A stretch of DNA of 64,000 nt from Dokdonella sp. Lineage in GTDB: Bacteria; Pseudomonadota; Gammaproteobacteria; Xanthomonadales; Rhodanobacteraceae. The notes under the pieces were generated by a model that saw nothing but the letters and a program-made list of their open reading frames with translations, was not told the origin of the DNA and ran no database searches. The position numbers and the translations under genes were made by a program. The stretch covers positions 992,001-1,056,000 of the forward strand of contig NZ_JAGIAG010000001.1 in NCBI RefSeq assembly GCF_017744955.1, read 5' to 3'. Positions 37,231-45,999 of the stretch are shown here, in pieces (within the stretch, counting starts at the first letter, position 1; each line of letters begins with the position of its first letter).

Positions 37231-39648
37231 TCAGTGCAGCGTCTTGTAGACGTCGGGTTCGAACGCGTCCACCGCGATGACCTCGTCGCGCGCGTCGCGC
37301 GCCTCGTTGAGCAGGTCGTACTCGGCGCCGGTGATGACGCCGGCGGCGGCGCCGAGGTCGTCGAGCAGATAGCCGGGCGCGCGGTCGAGCACGCCGGCGC
37401 GCACCGCGTCGCGCAGTTTGGTCTCGATCGGGATCGCGCGCACGGCCTTGTCCAGCGCGGCCTCGAGCGCGCCGAGGCCGGGTTCGTCCGGCGGCGGCAC
37501 GAACACGTCGGCGGTCAGCGTGCGGCGCGCCTCGCGGTCTTCGAGGATGTCGCGCGCGACTTCGCTGCCGAGCCGGTCCGACGGCGGCCGGAAGCGTGCG
37601 CCGAGCGGGAAGATCGCGATCTTCATCGGCACCGCGATCCAGCGCACGGGCAGGTTGTCGAGCACGCCGAGCAGCGCTTCCTGGATACGGTACAGGCACA
37701 GCTCGACCGACCAGCGCACCAGCGCGTAGTTCGGCCGCGTCTTCGGCTCGTCGTGGTAGCGCTTCAGCGCGCAGCTGGCGAGGTAGAGATAGGCGAGCGC
37801 GTCGGCGAGCCGGCCCGACAGCTTCTCGCGCCGCTTCAGCGAACCGCCGAGCGTGCCCATCGCGGTGTCGGAGAGGATCGTGAAGGCCGCCGAGAAGCGC
37901 GACAGGTGCTGGTAGTAGCGGCGCGTGTCGGGCGTGTCCGGCGCCTCCGCCAGACGCGCGCCGGTCCAGGCCAGCAGCTTGGTGCGCGTGGCGCGCGTGA
38001 CGAACAGGTTCAGATGCCCGAACAGGGCGCGGTCGAACGCGGCGAGGTCGTCGGCGGCGACCGCCTCGATCTCCTTCTGCACGAACGGATGGCAGCGGAT
38101 CGCGCCCTGGCCGTAGACGATCATCGTGCGCGTGAGGATGTTCGCACCCTCGACGGTGATGCCGATCGGCACCGCGTCCCAGGCGCGCGCGAGTACGTTG
38201 CGCGGGCCGCGCTGGATCGCGCTGCCGGCGCGGATGTCCATCGCGTCGGCGATCACCTGGCGCATGCTGTCGGTCAGATACGCCTTGCAGATGTTGCCGA
38301 TCACGGCCGGCTTCTCGCCGGCGTCGAGCGCGCCGCAGGTCAGGCTGCGCGCCGAGGTCATCAGGTAGGTCAGTCCGGCGATGCGCGCGAGCGGCTCTTC
38401 GATGCCTTCGAAGCGGCCGATCGGCGTGTCGAACTGTTCGCGCACGGTGGCGTAGGCGCCGCAGATGCGCGTGGCGAGCTGCGCCGCGCCGATCGACAGC
38501 GCCGGCAGCGAGATCGAGCGTCCGGCGGCGAGCGACTCCATCAGCATGCGCCAGCCGCGGCCGATCTGCTCGCGGCCGCCGATGACGGCTTCGTCGAGCG
38601 GCACGAACACGTCCTTGCCGACGATCGGTCCGTTCATGAACGGCACGCCCATCGGATCGTGGCGCAGGCCGATCTCGATGCCCGGCGTCGCGCGCGGAAT
38701 CAGCGCGCAGGTGATGCCGCGATCGACGCGGTCGCCGATCAGCTTCTGCGGATCCTTCAGGCGGAACGCGAGGCCGATCAGGCTCGCCACCGGCGCCAAT
38801 GTGATGTAGCGCTTCTTCCAGTTCAGGCGCAGGCCGAGCACCTCGACGCCGTCGATCATGCGCTTCTCGACGATGCCCTCGGACTGCGTCGCCGCGGCGT
38901 CGGAGCCGGCTTCGGGGCCGGTCAGCGCGAAACACGGGATCTCCTCGCCGCGTGCGAGCCGGCCGAGGTATTTCTTCTTCTGTTCGTCGGTGCCGTAGTG
39001 CAGCAGCAGCTCGCCGGGGCCGAGCGAGTTAGGCACCATCACGGTGACCGCCGCGGTGACCGAGCGGCTGGCGATGCGCGTGACCACGCGCGAATGCGCC
39101 AGCGCCGAGAAGCCCAGGCCTCCGTGCTCGGCCGGGATGATCATGCCGAGGAAGCGCTCGCGCTTGATGAAGTCCCAGATCTCCGGCGGCAGGTCGCGCT
39201 GCTGGTAGACCTCCCAGTCGCTCAGGCGCCGGCAGAGTTCTTCCACCGGTCCGTCGAGAAAGGCCTGTTCCTCCGCGTTGAGCGCGCGCGGGCGGAACGC
39301 GAGCAGCTTGTCCCAATCCGGCATGCCGCCGAACAGATCGCCGTCCCACCACACCGTGCCGGCTTCCAATGCGATGCGTTCGGTGTCGCCGAGCCGCGGC
39401 AGCACCTTGGCGAACTTCGGCATCACGAAGCGCGAGACCAGCGCGCGCCGCAGCGGCGGCAGCCCGAACACCGCGGCGAGCGCGACCAGCACGATCGTCG
39501 TGCCGGCGAACAGGTTCGGCGACGCGACGCCGGCGATGCGCCAGCCGAGCAGCCAGACGCCGGCCGCGGCGACCCAGGCGAGGAAGCCGAGCCCGCGAAA
39601 GGCGAGGATCGAGAAGACCAGCAGGGCGAGTAGGAAGGTGATCAGCAT
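37231..39648 (-). CDS. fadE: Acyl-CoA dehydrogenase FadE
   Basis: An 805-residue FAD enzyme for the first step of fatty acid beta-oxidation; E. coli FadE is 814. The N-terminus has membrane helices (LITFLLALLVFSILAF; TTIVLVALAAVFGL). The dehydrogenase core shows ALTGPEAGSDAAATQ, WKKRYITLAPVASLIGLAFRL and EGANILTRTMIVYGQGA. The C-terminal extension typical of FadE (DUF1974-like) runs from about 600 to the end. GGAG six bases upstream supports the ATG. Together with the exported lipase at 59221-61419 it suggests growth on lipids. Confidence 0.94.
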   Translation of the reverse strand: MLITFLLALLVFSILAFRGLGFLAWVAAAGVWLLGWRIAGVASPNLFAGTTIVLVALAAVFGLPPLRRALVSRFVMPKFAKVLPRLGDTERIALEAGTVWWDGDLFGGMPDWDKLLAFRPRALNAEEQAFLDGPVEELCRRLSDWEVYQQRDLPPEIWDFIKRERFLGMIIPAEHGGLGFSALAHSRVVTRIASRSVTAAVTVMVPNSLGPGELLLHYGTDEQKKKYLGRLARGEEIPCFALTGPEAGSDAAATQSEGIVEKRMIDGVEVLGLRLNWKKRYITLAPVASLIGLAFRLKDPQKLIGDRVDRGITCALIPRATPGIEIGLRHDPMGVPFMNGPIVGKDVFVPLDEAVIGGREQIGRGWRMLMESLAAGRSISLPALSIGAAQLATRICGAYATVREQFDTPIGRFEGIEEPLARIAGLTYLMTSARSLTCGALDAGEKPAVIGNICKAYLTDSMRQVIADAMDIRAGSAIQRGPRNVLARAWDAVPIGITVEGANILTRTMIVYGQGAIRCHPFVQKEIEAVAADDLAAFDRALFGHLNLFVTRATRTKLLAWTGARLAEAPDTPDTRRYYQHLSRFSAAFTILSDTAMGTLGGSLKRREKLSGRLADALAYLYLASCALKRYHDEPKTRPNYALVRWSVELCLYRIQEALLGVLDNLPVRWIAVPMKIAIFPLGARFRPPSDRLGSEVARDILEDREARRTLTADVFVPPPDEPGLGALEAALDKAVRAIPIETKLRDAVRAGVLDRAPGYLLDDLGAAAGVITGAEYDLLNEARDARDEVIAVDAFEPDVYKTLH

Positions 39649-39929
39649 CTGCGACTCCGGCCTCGTGCGTCGTCCCGGCGCGACCCGTGCGAACCGGATG
39701 GGGCAGGATGCCGAGGCGAACGTTCGCGCCGCGAACCCGACGGGCAGTCTGCCGATCCGGAGGATGGTCGCTCGGATTGTGGTCCAGTTGTCGCGCGATC
39801 TTCAATCCGTCGCCGCCGACGGAGCAACGGTTCGTTCCCGTCGGAACAGCTCGGCTTCACCCGTCGCGGGTGCGGAAAGGCAGAATGGCGACACCGGGCA
39901 ATGGTTGTCCCGATGACGATGAACTTCCA

Positions 39930-41090
39930 ATGAGCAGTACGGCTTCGTTCTTCCCGCGCGTTCTGCTCGGCGGCCTCGTGGCGGTGCTGTCGCCGTTCGT
40001 TTCGGCGCAGCGCGACGCGCGCCAGGCGTTCGATCTCGCCGTTCCGCTGGCGCCGACGTCGTATGTCGTCGACGGTCGCGCGCGGCTCGGCTATGAATTG
40101 CATCTGACCAACTTCGCCGCCGTACCGCTGCGCCTGACGCGCGTCGACGTGTTCGCCGAGGACGGATCGACGCCGCTGGTCACGTTGAGCGGCGGCGCAC
40201 TCGCCGCCTCGCTCGGTCGCATCGGTCCGGAAGCGGGCGAGGATGCTTCGACGCTCGCCCCCGGCGTGCGTGCGATCGTCTATCTCGATCTCGCGGTCGA
40301 TGCGCAGACGCCGCCGGCGCTGCGCCATCGCGTCGAATTCCAGTCGACGACGGACGGCACGTCCGCGCGAGTCGAAGGCGGCCGCGTCGCGCCGAGGCCG
40401 GCAGCGACACGAGCGCTGGGCGCGCCGCTGCGCGGCGGTCCGTGGGTCGCGGTCTACAGCGCCGAGTGGACGCGCGGCCACCGGCGCGTGCTGTACGCGG
40501 TCGACGGACGCGCGCGGATTCCCGGTCGCCACGCGATCGACTGGATCAAGCTCGATGCGCAGGGCGGACAATTCGCCCGCGAGGGGAAGGACAAGCGCGA
40601 CTGGTACGGCTATGGCGCCGACGTGCTCGCAGTCGCCGACGCCACCGTCGCCGCCGTGCGCGACGACGTGGCGGAACCGGTCGCCGTGTCCGACGGCAAT
40701 CCCGCCGTCTCGATTGGCGATGCGAGCGGAAACTACGTCGCGCTGGCGCTCGCCGACGGCCGCTACGCGTTCTACGAGCATCTGAAGCCGGGCAGCATCA
40801 AGGTCCGACGCGGCGAGCGCGTACGCCGCGGCGACGTGCTCGCCGCGCTCGGCTACACCGGCCAGTCGACCGGGCCGCACCTGCATTTCCATCTCGCCGA
40901 CGCGCCCCTGCCGCTGGCGGCGGAAGGCCTGCCCTACGCGTTCGAGGGCTGGCGACCGCTCGGCGCCTACGTCTCCGCCGAGGCGTTCGGCAAGGGCGGA
41001 CGCTGGTCGCCGCCGGAGAACGACGAACCGGCGACGCGCGCGTTTCCGGCGCCGTTCGCGGTGGTGGAGTTCACGTCCCCCGCCCGCTGA
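39930..41090 (+). CDS. Secreted M23 family (LytM-type) metallopeptidase
   Basis: A 386-residue exported protein: signal peptide (FPRVLLGGLVAVLSPFVSAQ), an N-terminal beta-rich domain of about 180 residues, then the LytM/M23 domain. Zinc and catalytic residues lie in GRHAIDWI (His and Asp) and GPHLHFHL; the intervening YGADVLAVADATV and RVRRGDVLAALGYTGQS are standard for lysostaphin-type folds. M23 enzymes cut peptidoglycan cross-links, although the long N-terminal part may target other proteins. ATG 39930 is chosen for the signal peptide; the frame is open to 39687. Divergent from fadE. Confidence 0.88.
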   Translation: MSSTASFFPRVLLGGLVAVLSPFVSAQRDARQAFDLAVPLAPTSYVVDGRARLGYELHLTNFAAVPLRLTRVDVFAEDGSTPLVTLSGGALAASLGRIGPEAGEDASTLAPGVRAIVYLDLAVDAQTPPALRHRVEFQSTTDGTSARVEGGRVAPRPAATRALGAPLRGGPWVAVYSAEWTRGHRRVLYAVDGRARIPGRHAIDWIKLDAQGGQFAREGKDKRDWYGYGADVLAVADATVAAVRDDVAEPVAVSDGNPAVSIGDASGNYVALALADGRYAFYEHLKPGSIKVRRGERVRRGDVLAALGYTGQSTGPHLHFHLADAPLPLAAEGLPYAFEGWRPLGAYVSAEAFGKGGRWSPPENDEPATRAFPAPFAVVEFTSPAR

Positions 41091-41218
41091 GCCGGAGGCG
41101 CTTTCGCCGCGGCGCGTTGTGGCGCCGTCGGAGTTCGATGAAGGTTTCCCATCGACGCCTGTCCTCTCCCGCCGCCGTCTTGCGCTTCGCATCCGGCAAC
41201 AAACGACGGGAGTGGGTC

Positions 41219-43282
41219 ATGGGTATCCGCGTAGGTGTGTGGGTCGCCGGATTGCTCGCGCTGCCGCTGGCTCATGCCGGCGTGGTGCGGGACTGGCCGG
41301 GGGCCAGCTGCGCCGGCACTTTGCAGGCGTGCGTCGACGCGTCGTCGTCCGGCGACCAGGTGCGCATCGCGACGAACACGCCGGTGGACGAGGACGTCGA
41401 CCTCGGCGACCGCGGCATCGCGCTGATCCCGGCGACGACGCTGATCGCGACCTATCGCCCGAGCTTCGCACCGGGCCGCTCGATCCGCGCCGTCGCCTCG
41501 GCCGCCGCCGGTGACGTGGAGGTGACCTTGCGCGGTCTGCACCTGGTCGACGGTTCCGTGACGGTCCACTACGGCGGCACGGGTTCGGCCGCCTACGATC
41601 TCAGCGACCTCGATCTGTCGCAGACCAGTCCGGCCGCACCGGTGTCCATCCGTGTGCAGGCGGCAGGCGGCACGGTGACGGCGAACCTGAGCGGCAATCG
41701 CATCGCCGGCAATCCATCGGCGTACGGCGGGTCGATCGAGCTGATGAGCGTCGACGCACGGCTCGACGCCTACGCCGCCTTCAACCGGATCGAGCACGCG
41801 CAAGGCGACCTGAAGAAAACCGGCATCCTGGTCGACGCGCAGGGCGATTCCGCCGGCGGCTACGTGCGCCTGTTCGGCAACGACGTGCGGCTCGCCGCCA
41901 CATCCACCGATGGCATCGCGTTCACGCAGCGCGCCGGCGATCCGGCCGGCGCGCTGTACGCGCGCGCCTACTCGAACGCGGTCCACTGTGTCGCCGGTGG
42001 GCAGATGCGCGGGATGTCCTTCTCGGGTTCCGCCGGCACGCTCGATCTGCAAGCGGTGAACAATACGGTGGACCGCTGCCGGACCGGCATTCGCGTCGTG
42101 CCAGCAACGTCGTCCTCGTCGCCGGGCTTCGCCGGCCTGGTCTGGAACAACCTGGTCGTCGCCGACGAGATGGGTCTGCAGATCGATGCCGCTGCGGCCG
42201 CCGTGACCAACGACTACAACCTGATCAATGCGGCGTCGAATGCGGCGGCGCTCGGGTCGCATTCGATCACGGCACCGGCCGGGCTCGGCGTCGCGACCTG
42301 GCCGCGTCCCGCCGCGGGCTCGCCGGCGATCGACGCGGCGGACGCCTCGACGCTCGCCTACGGCATCGTCGACAACGGCCTGCCGCTGCTCGACGTCGAC
42401 GGCCTGCGCCGAACCAAGGGTGCGCGCGCCGACATCGGCGCGTACGAATACGGCGACGTCGCCTACGCGCACGTCGCGAGCGCCGGCAACACCGGCAACC
42501 CGGGCGACCACGTCACGACCCTGGCCGACGAGACCGATCCCGGCGCGATCCTGTTCGCGACGCGCGCGCACATCAATCCCGACGGCATCCCCAACAGCTA
42601 CGAACGGTTCGGCGTGTGGTTCAGTCTGTTCGCCGGCCACTGGACGATCTATCACGAGAACACCGCCGCGCCGATCCAGCCCGGAAAGCGCTGGCACGTA
42701 TTCGCGCCGGCGCCCGGCGGAACCGTGTTCACGCACGTGGCCGCCGCGGCGAACACGGGGGCGGCGCGCACGCGCATCGATTCCGCGGCGACGAACGGCC
42801 TGCCCGGGCAGATCCTGCTGGTGCGCCACGACTTCAATCTCGACGGCGCTTATCACGACCATCCGGTCGCGGTGATCTGGACAGGCAGCGGCACGTCGGG
42901 GCGATGGAACATCGGCAACGTCGACGGCGCCGACATGGACGTCGGCGCCGGATTCAACGTCTACGCGCAGCCGCCGAGCCCGAACGCGTTCCGCCTGCCG
43001 CCGGCCATGCTCGGTGCTTCCGTGCAGGTGATCGACCATCCGCTGCTCGACGGAACGCCGTGCGCGCGGCCGCAGGTGACGATGGTGCGTGACCAGTACG
43101 AAGACGGGGCGATCGACGCGGACTTCATGGTCGAATACGAGACGCTGTCCAGCATCGCCGGCCACTGGCTGGTGCGCTCGCCGGCGCCGTTCGGGCGCGG
43201 CGTGTCGTTCAACGTGGTGGTCGATCCGGCGCAGGTGGCGGAATGCACCGACCGGTTGTTCGCTGACGGTTTCGACGGCTGA
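41219..43282 (+). CDS. Secreted right-handed beta-helix protein with three C-terminal tandem modules
   Basis: A 687-residue exported protein. Signal peptide VGVWVAGLLALPLAHA; then a parallel beta-helix domain (about 25-410) with Asn-rich turns, closing with GSPAIDAADAS, DVDGLRRTKGARADIGAYEY, a motif that ends many such helices. Three related modules of about 85 residues follow (about 415-502, 503-589, 590-674), each with an H-x-A/L start, N-x-D/DG turn, a GHW/GRW block and a closing G-x-x-FNV; they resemble DUF7452-type domains. The protein ends DRLFADGFDG. An in-frame ATG at 41138 is possible, but 41219 has GGGAG and starts the signal peptide. Role unknown. Confidence 0.82.
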   Translation: MGIRVGVWVAGLLALPLAHAGVVRDWPGASCAGTLQACVDASSSGDQVRIATNTPVDEDVDLGDRGIALIPATTLIATYRPSFAPGRSIRAVASAAAGDVEVTLRGLHLVDGSVTVHYGGTGSAAYDLSDLDLSQTSPAAPVSIRVQAAGGTVTANLSGNRIAGNPSAYGGSIELMSVDARLDAYAAFNRIEHAQGDLKKTGILVDAQGDSAGGYVRLFGNDVRLAATSTDGIAFTQRAGDPAGALYARAYSNAVHCVAGGQMRGMSFSGSAGTLDLQAVNNTVDRCRTGIRVVPATSSSSPGFAGLVWNNLVVADEMGLQIDAAAAAVTNDYNLINAASNAAALGSHSITAPAGLGVATWPRPAAGSPAIDAADASTLAYGIVDNGLPLLDVDGLRRTKGARADIGAYEYGDVAYAHVASAGNTGNPGDHVTTLADETDPGAILFATRAHINPDGIPNSYERFGVWFSLFAGHWTIYHENTAAPIQPGKRWHVFAPAPGGTVFTHVAAAANTGAARTRIDSAATNGLPGQILLVRHDFNLDGAYHDHPVAVIWTGSGTSGRWNIGNVDGADMDVGAGFNVYAQPPSPNAFRLPPAMLGASVQVIDHPLLDGTPCARPQVTMVRDQYEDGAIDADFMVEYETLSSIAGHWLVRSPAPFGRGVSFNVVVDPAQVAECTDRLFADGFDG

Positions 43283-43368
43283 GCCGGAAGTCCGCGGCGG
43301 GCCGCGCCGAGCGCGGACCGGGGAGAGGAGGGCTTGCGCCGACGGCGATTCCGGCATTGAATCGACGG

Positions 43369-44172
43369 ATGAAGAACAAGAGCGACATCGTTGAGAACTG
43401 GCTGCCGCGCTACACCGGCTCGCCGCTGGACGCATTCGGCGAACACATCCTGCTGACCAACTTCGGCCACTACGTCGAGCTGTTCGCTCAGTGGCACGGC
43501 GTCGAGGTACGCGGACGCGACCGGCCGATGCCGAACGCCACCGCCGACGGCATCACCATGATCAACTTCGGCATGGGCAGCCCGAACGCGGCGACGGTGA
43601 TGGACCTGCTCTCGGGCGTCACGCCGAAGGCGGCGTTGTTCCTCGGCAAGTGCGGTGGGCTGAAGAAGAAGAACCAGCTCGGCGACCTGGTGCTGCCGAT
43701 CGCGGCGATCCGCGGCGAGGGCACCTCGAACGACTACCTGCTGCCCGAAGTGCCGGCGCTGCCGGCGTTCCAGCTGCAGCGCGCGGTGTCGACGATGATC
43801 CGCGACCTCGGTCACGACTACTGGACCGGCACCGTCTACACCACCAACCGGCGCGTGTGGGAGCACGACGTCGCGTTCAAGGACTACCTGCGCAAGACGC
43901 GCTGCATGGCGATTGACATGGAGACCGCGACGGTGTTCGCCGCCGGCTTCGCCAATCACATCCCGACCGGCGCGCTGCTGCTGGTGTCCGACCAGCCGAT
44001 GATTCCCGAAGGCGTCAAGACCGAGGCCAGCGACAAGGCGATCACCGCGAACTTCGTCGACGCGCACATCAAGATTGGCATCGAGGCGCTTAAGCTCGTG
44101 CGCCGCAACGGGCGCAGCGTGAAGCACCTGCGCTTCGAGGAAGAAATCGACCGGGAAGACGGCGATCGCTGA
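43369..44172 (+). CDS. amn: AMP nucleosidase (short form)
   Basis: A 267-residue enzyme that hydrolyses AMP to adenine and ribose 5-phosphate. The whole sequence follows the short AMP nucleosidase type: IVENWLPRYTGSPLDAFGE, FLGKCGGLKKKNQLGDL, NRRVWEHD, and the nucleoside-phosphorylase-fold motif MAIDMETATVFAAGFAN. It lacks the N-terminal regulatory domain of the 484-residue E. coli Amn, so allosteric control must differ. A TTG four codons upstream is an alternative start. It converges with apt, which can reuse the adenine released. Confidence 0.93.
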   Translation: MKNKSDIVENWLPRYTGSPLDAFGEHILLTNFGHYVELFAQWHGVEVRGRDRPMPNATADGITMINFGMGSPNAATVMDLLSGVTPKAALFLGKCGGLKKKNQLGDLVLPIAAIRGEGTSNDYLLPEVPALPAFQLQRAVSTMIRDLGHDYWTGTVYTTNRRVWEHDVAFKDYLRKTRCMAIDMETATVFAAGFANHIPTGALLLVSDQPMIPEGVKTEASDKAITANFVDAHIKIGIEALKLVRRNGRSVKHLRFEEEIDREDGDR

Positions 44173-44184
44173 AGAGCGAAAGCG

Positions 44185-44272
44185 TTTGACGCGGATCAAA
44201 GCAAATAGACGCGGATAAAGACCTTTCGTAGTTTGGCTCTATCCGCGGAAATGCGCTTTGATCCGCGTCCGA
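44185..44272. repeat. GACGCGGATCAAAGC-type inverted repeat between amn and apt
   Basis: Left arm 44185-44220 and right arm 44237-44272 are imperfect reverse complements; GACGCGGATCAAAGC is conserved in both, and each arm has a second CGCGGATA box. It fills the gap between two convergent genes and can act as a two-way terminator. CGCGGAT-type repeats of this kind recur in Lysobacterales and other genomes. Confidence 0.75.
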
Positions 44273-44278
44273 GCTTCT

Positions 44279-44833
44279 TCAGTAGCGCAACAGCGCATGC
44301 AGCGGCAAGTCGCCACCCCAGTGCGTGCGGCCCGGCAGCGTGGTCAGTTCGATCAGGACGCCGGCGCCGACCACGTGCATGCCGGTTTTCTCGACCAGCG
44401 AGCGCGCGGCGGCCAGCGTGCCGCCGGTGGCGAGCACGTCGTCGACGATCAGTGCGCGCCGGCCGTCGTGCGGAGCGTCGGCGCGCACCTCGAGCGCATC
44501 GCTGCCGTATTCGAGCCGATACGCCGCCGCGACCACCGGCGGCGGCAGCTTGCCCGGCTTGCGCAGCGGCACGAAACCGCAGCGCAGCCGATCGGCCAGC
44601 GCGGCGCCGAAGATGAAGCCGCGCGATTCGATCGCGCAGACCACCTGCACGTTCGCCGCACGCCACGGTTCGGCGAGCAGGTCGATGCAGTGCGCGAAGC
44701 CGTCGGCATCGGCGAGGAGCGGCGTGATGTCGCGGAACGTGATGCCGGGCTGCGGGAAGTCCGGCACCGCGCGAATCAGATCGAACAGACGCTGCACGAC
44801 TTCCGTCGCGTCGTCGTTGTCGGCGGAGGCCAT
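44279..44833 (-). CDS. apt: Adenine phosphoribosyltransferase
   Basis: A 184-residue purine-salvage enzyme: adenine plus PRPP gives AMP. The PRPP loop is RALIVDDVLATGGTL, preceded by the family segments FPQPGITFRDITPLL and AIESRGFIFGAALA. Length matches Apt (about 170-185). It starts one base after the stop of the glutaredoxin-rhodanese gene on the same strand, so the two form an operon, and it converges with amn. Confidence 0.96.
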   Translation of the reverse strand: MASADNDDATEVVQRLFDLIRAVPDFPQPGITFRDITPLLADADGFAHCIDLLAEPWRAANVQVVCAIESRGFIFGAALADRLRCGFVPLRKPGKLPPPVVAAAYRLEYGSDALEVRADAPHDGRRALIVDDVLATGGTLAAARSLVEKTGMHVVGAGVLIELTTLPGRTHWGGDLPLHALLRY

Positions 44834-44834
44834 C

Positions 44835-45758
44835 TCAGTAGCGTGCGACGGACGGATCGACCTCGAGCGCCCAGGCGTCGATGCCGCCTTCGACGTTCCA
44901 CAGGTTGGTGAAGCCGTGTTCGCGGAAGTGCTCGGCCGCGTTGCGGCTGGAGATGCCGTGATGGCAGATGAAGGCGAGCGGCGTGTCCTTCGGCAGCGCG
45001 GTCAGGCGCGCGTGCGTGTCCGGCGTCAGCACGTCGGCGCCGGCGATCTTCGCGATCGCGCGCTCGTGCTCGGGGCGCACGTCGATCAGCGTGACGTCGC
45101 CGGCGTCGAGACGCTGCTTCAGCGTCTGCACGCTCATCGGCTTCAGCGCTTGCGGTGCCTGCGGCAGGAAGATCGCCAGGCCCTCGCCGTGCGGCGTGCG
45201 CGTCCAGTCGATCGTCGCGCCGCGCGCGCGCTGCGCACTGGCGACGTCGAAGCGGATCTCCAGGCCGTTGGCGTCGACGACGATGTCGTTGTCGCCGGCC
45301 TCGCGCAGCTGGAACTGCGGATTGAAGCGGCCGTCGACGATCAGGAATAGTTTTGCCTCGCCGGCGTCGGCGAGCGCGCCGCGGATGCGCTCGACCGCCG
45401 CGTCGGAAATCGACACCGTCGGCGGCGTGCGATCCGGCTCCGGCACGCCGAGCACGCGATGCAGTTCGCCCGAATCGAACATCGACTGCACGATGTCGGC
45501 GCCGCCGACCAGTTCGCCGCCGACGTAGAGCTGCGGGATCGTCGGCCAGTTGCCGAATTCCTTGATGCCGGCGCGGATCTCCTCGTCGGCGAGCACGTCC
45601 ACCGTCGCGTAGTCGTCGAGCAGCGCGTTCAGGCGGTCCGCGGCGGCGGCGGAGAAGCCGCATTGCGGCGCGTGGCGCGAGCCCTTCATGAACAGGACGA
45701 CGGGATGGCTGGCGAGCAGCGCTTCGATGCGCGCGCGCGTGGCGGGGGTGAGCGACAT
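44835..45758 (-). CDS. Monothiol glutaredoxin (Grx4) fused to HesB-like and rhodanese domains
   Basis: A 307-residue fusion. Residues 1-105 are a Grx4-type monothiol glutaredoxin with active site CGFS (33-36) and the glutathione/cluster-binding WPTIPQLYVGGELVGGADI. Residues about 112-197 resemble an A-type iron-sulfur carrier (HesB/IscA) that appears to lack the three cluster cysteines. Residues about 205-307 form a rhodanese domain with catalytic Cys265 (FICHHGISSR). The combination links Fe-S cluster carriage with sulfane sulfur transfer. It lies immediately upstream of apt. No clear Shine-Dalgarno; ATG 45758 gives the standard glutaredoxin start. Confidence 0.88.
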   Translation of the reverse strand: MSLTPATRARIEALLASHPVVLFMKGSRHAPQCGFSAAAADRLNALLDDYATVDVLADEEIRAGIKEFGNWPTIPQLYVGGELVGGADIVQSMFDSGELHRVLGVPEPDRTPPTVSISDAAVERIRGALADAGEAKLFLIVDGRFNPQFQLREAGDNDIVVDANGLEIRFDVASAQRARGATIDWTRTPHGEGLAIFLPQAPQALKPMSVQTLKQRLDAGDVTLIDVRPEHERAIAKIAGADVLTPDTHARLTALPKDTPLAFICHHGISSRNAAEHFREHGFTNLWNVEGGIDAWALEVDPSVARY

Positions 45759-45999
45759 GACGGAGTCCGAACGGGAAAACGCGCATGATACGCCGCGTGC
45801 GCAACCCGTGCCGCGCCCTGGCGCCGCTGCGGCCCTTGCCGACGACGCGCCCGCGAAAGCGGCGTCCACGGCAAGCCTCTCCGGACGACCGGTCCGCGTT
45901 CCGCGAACCATGTTGCCACGGGTCATCCGCATGGATGTCCGCTCCCGCCTCGCGCGTGCCGCTCCGCTTCCGCGGAGGAAGACGACTTCCGGATGCGCC

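Noticed and set aside
43369..44833. Toxin-antitoxin or phage-defence pair formed by amn and apt
   Set aside because: Both are complete, ordinary purine-salvage enzymes without any defence-associated domain.
45759..45999. Small gene between the glutaredoxin fusion and the PlcP-like gene
   Set aside because: Frames are open on both strands, but the translations are low-complexity and lack start signals or motifs.
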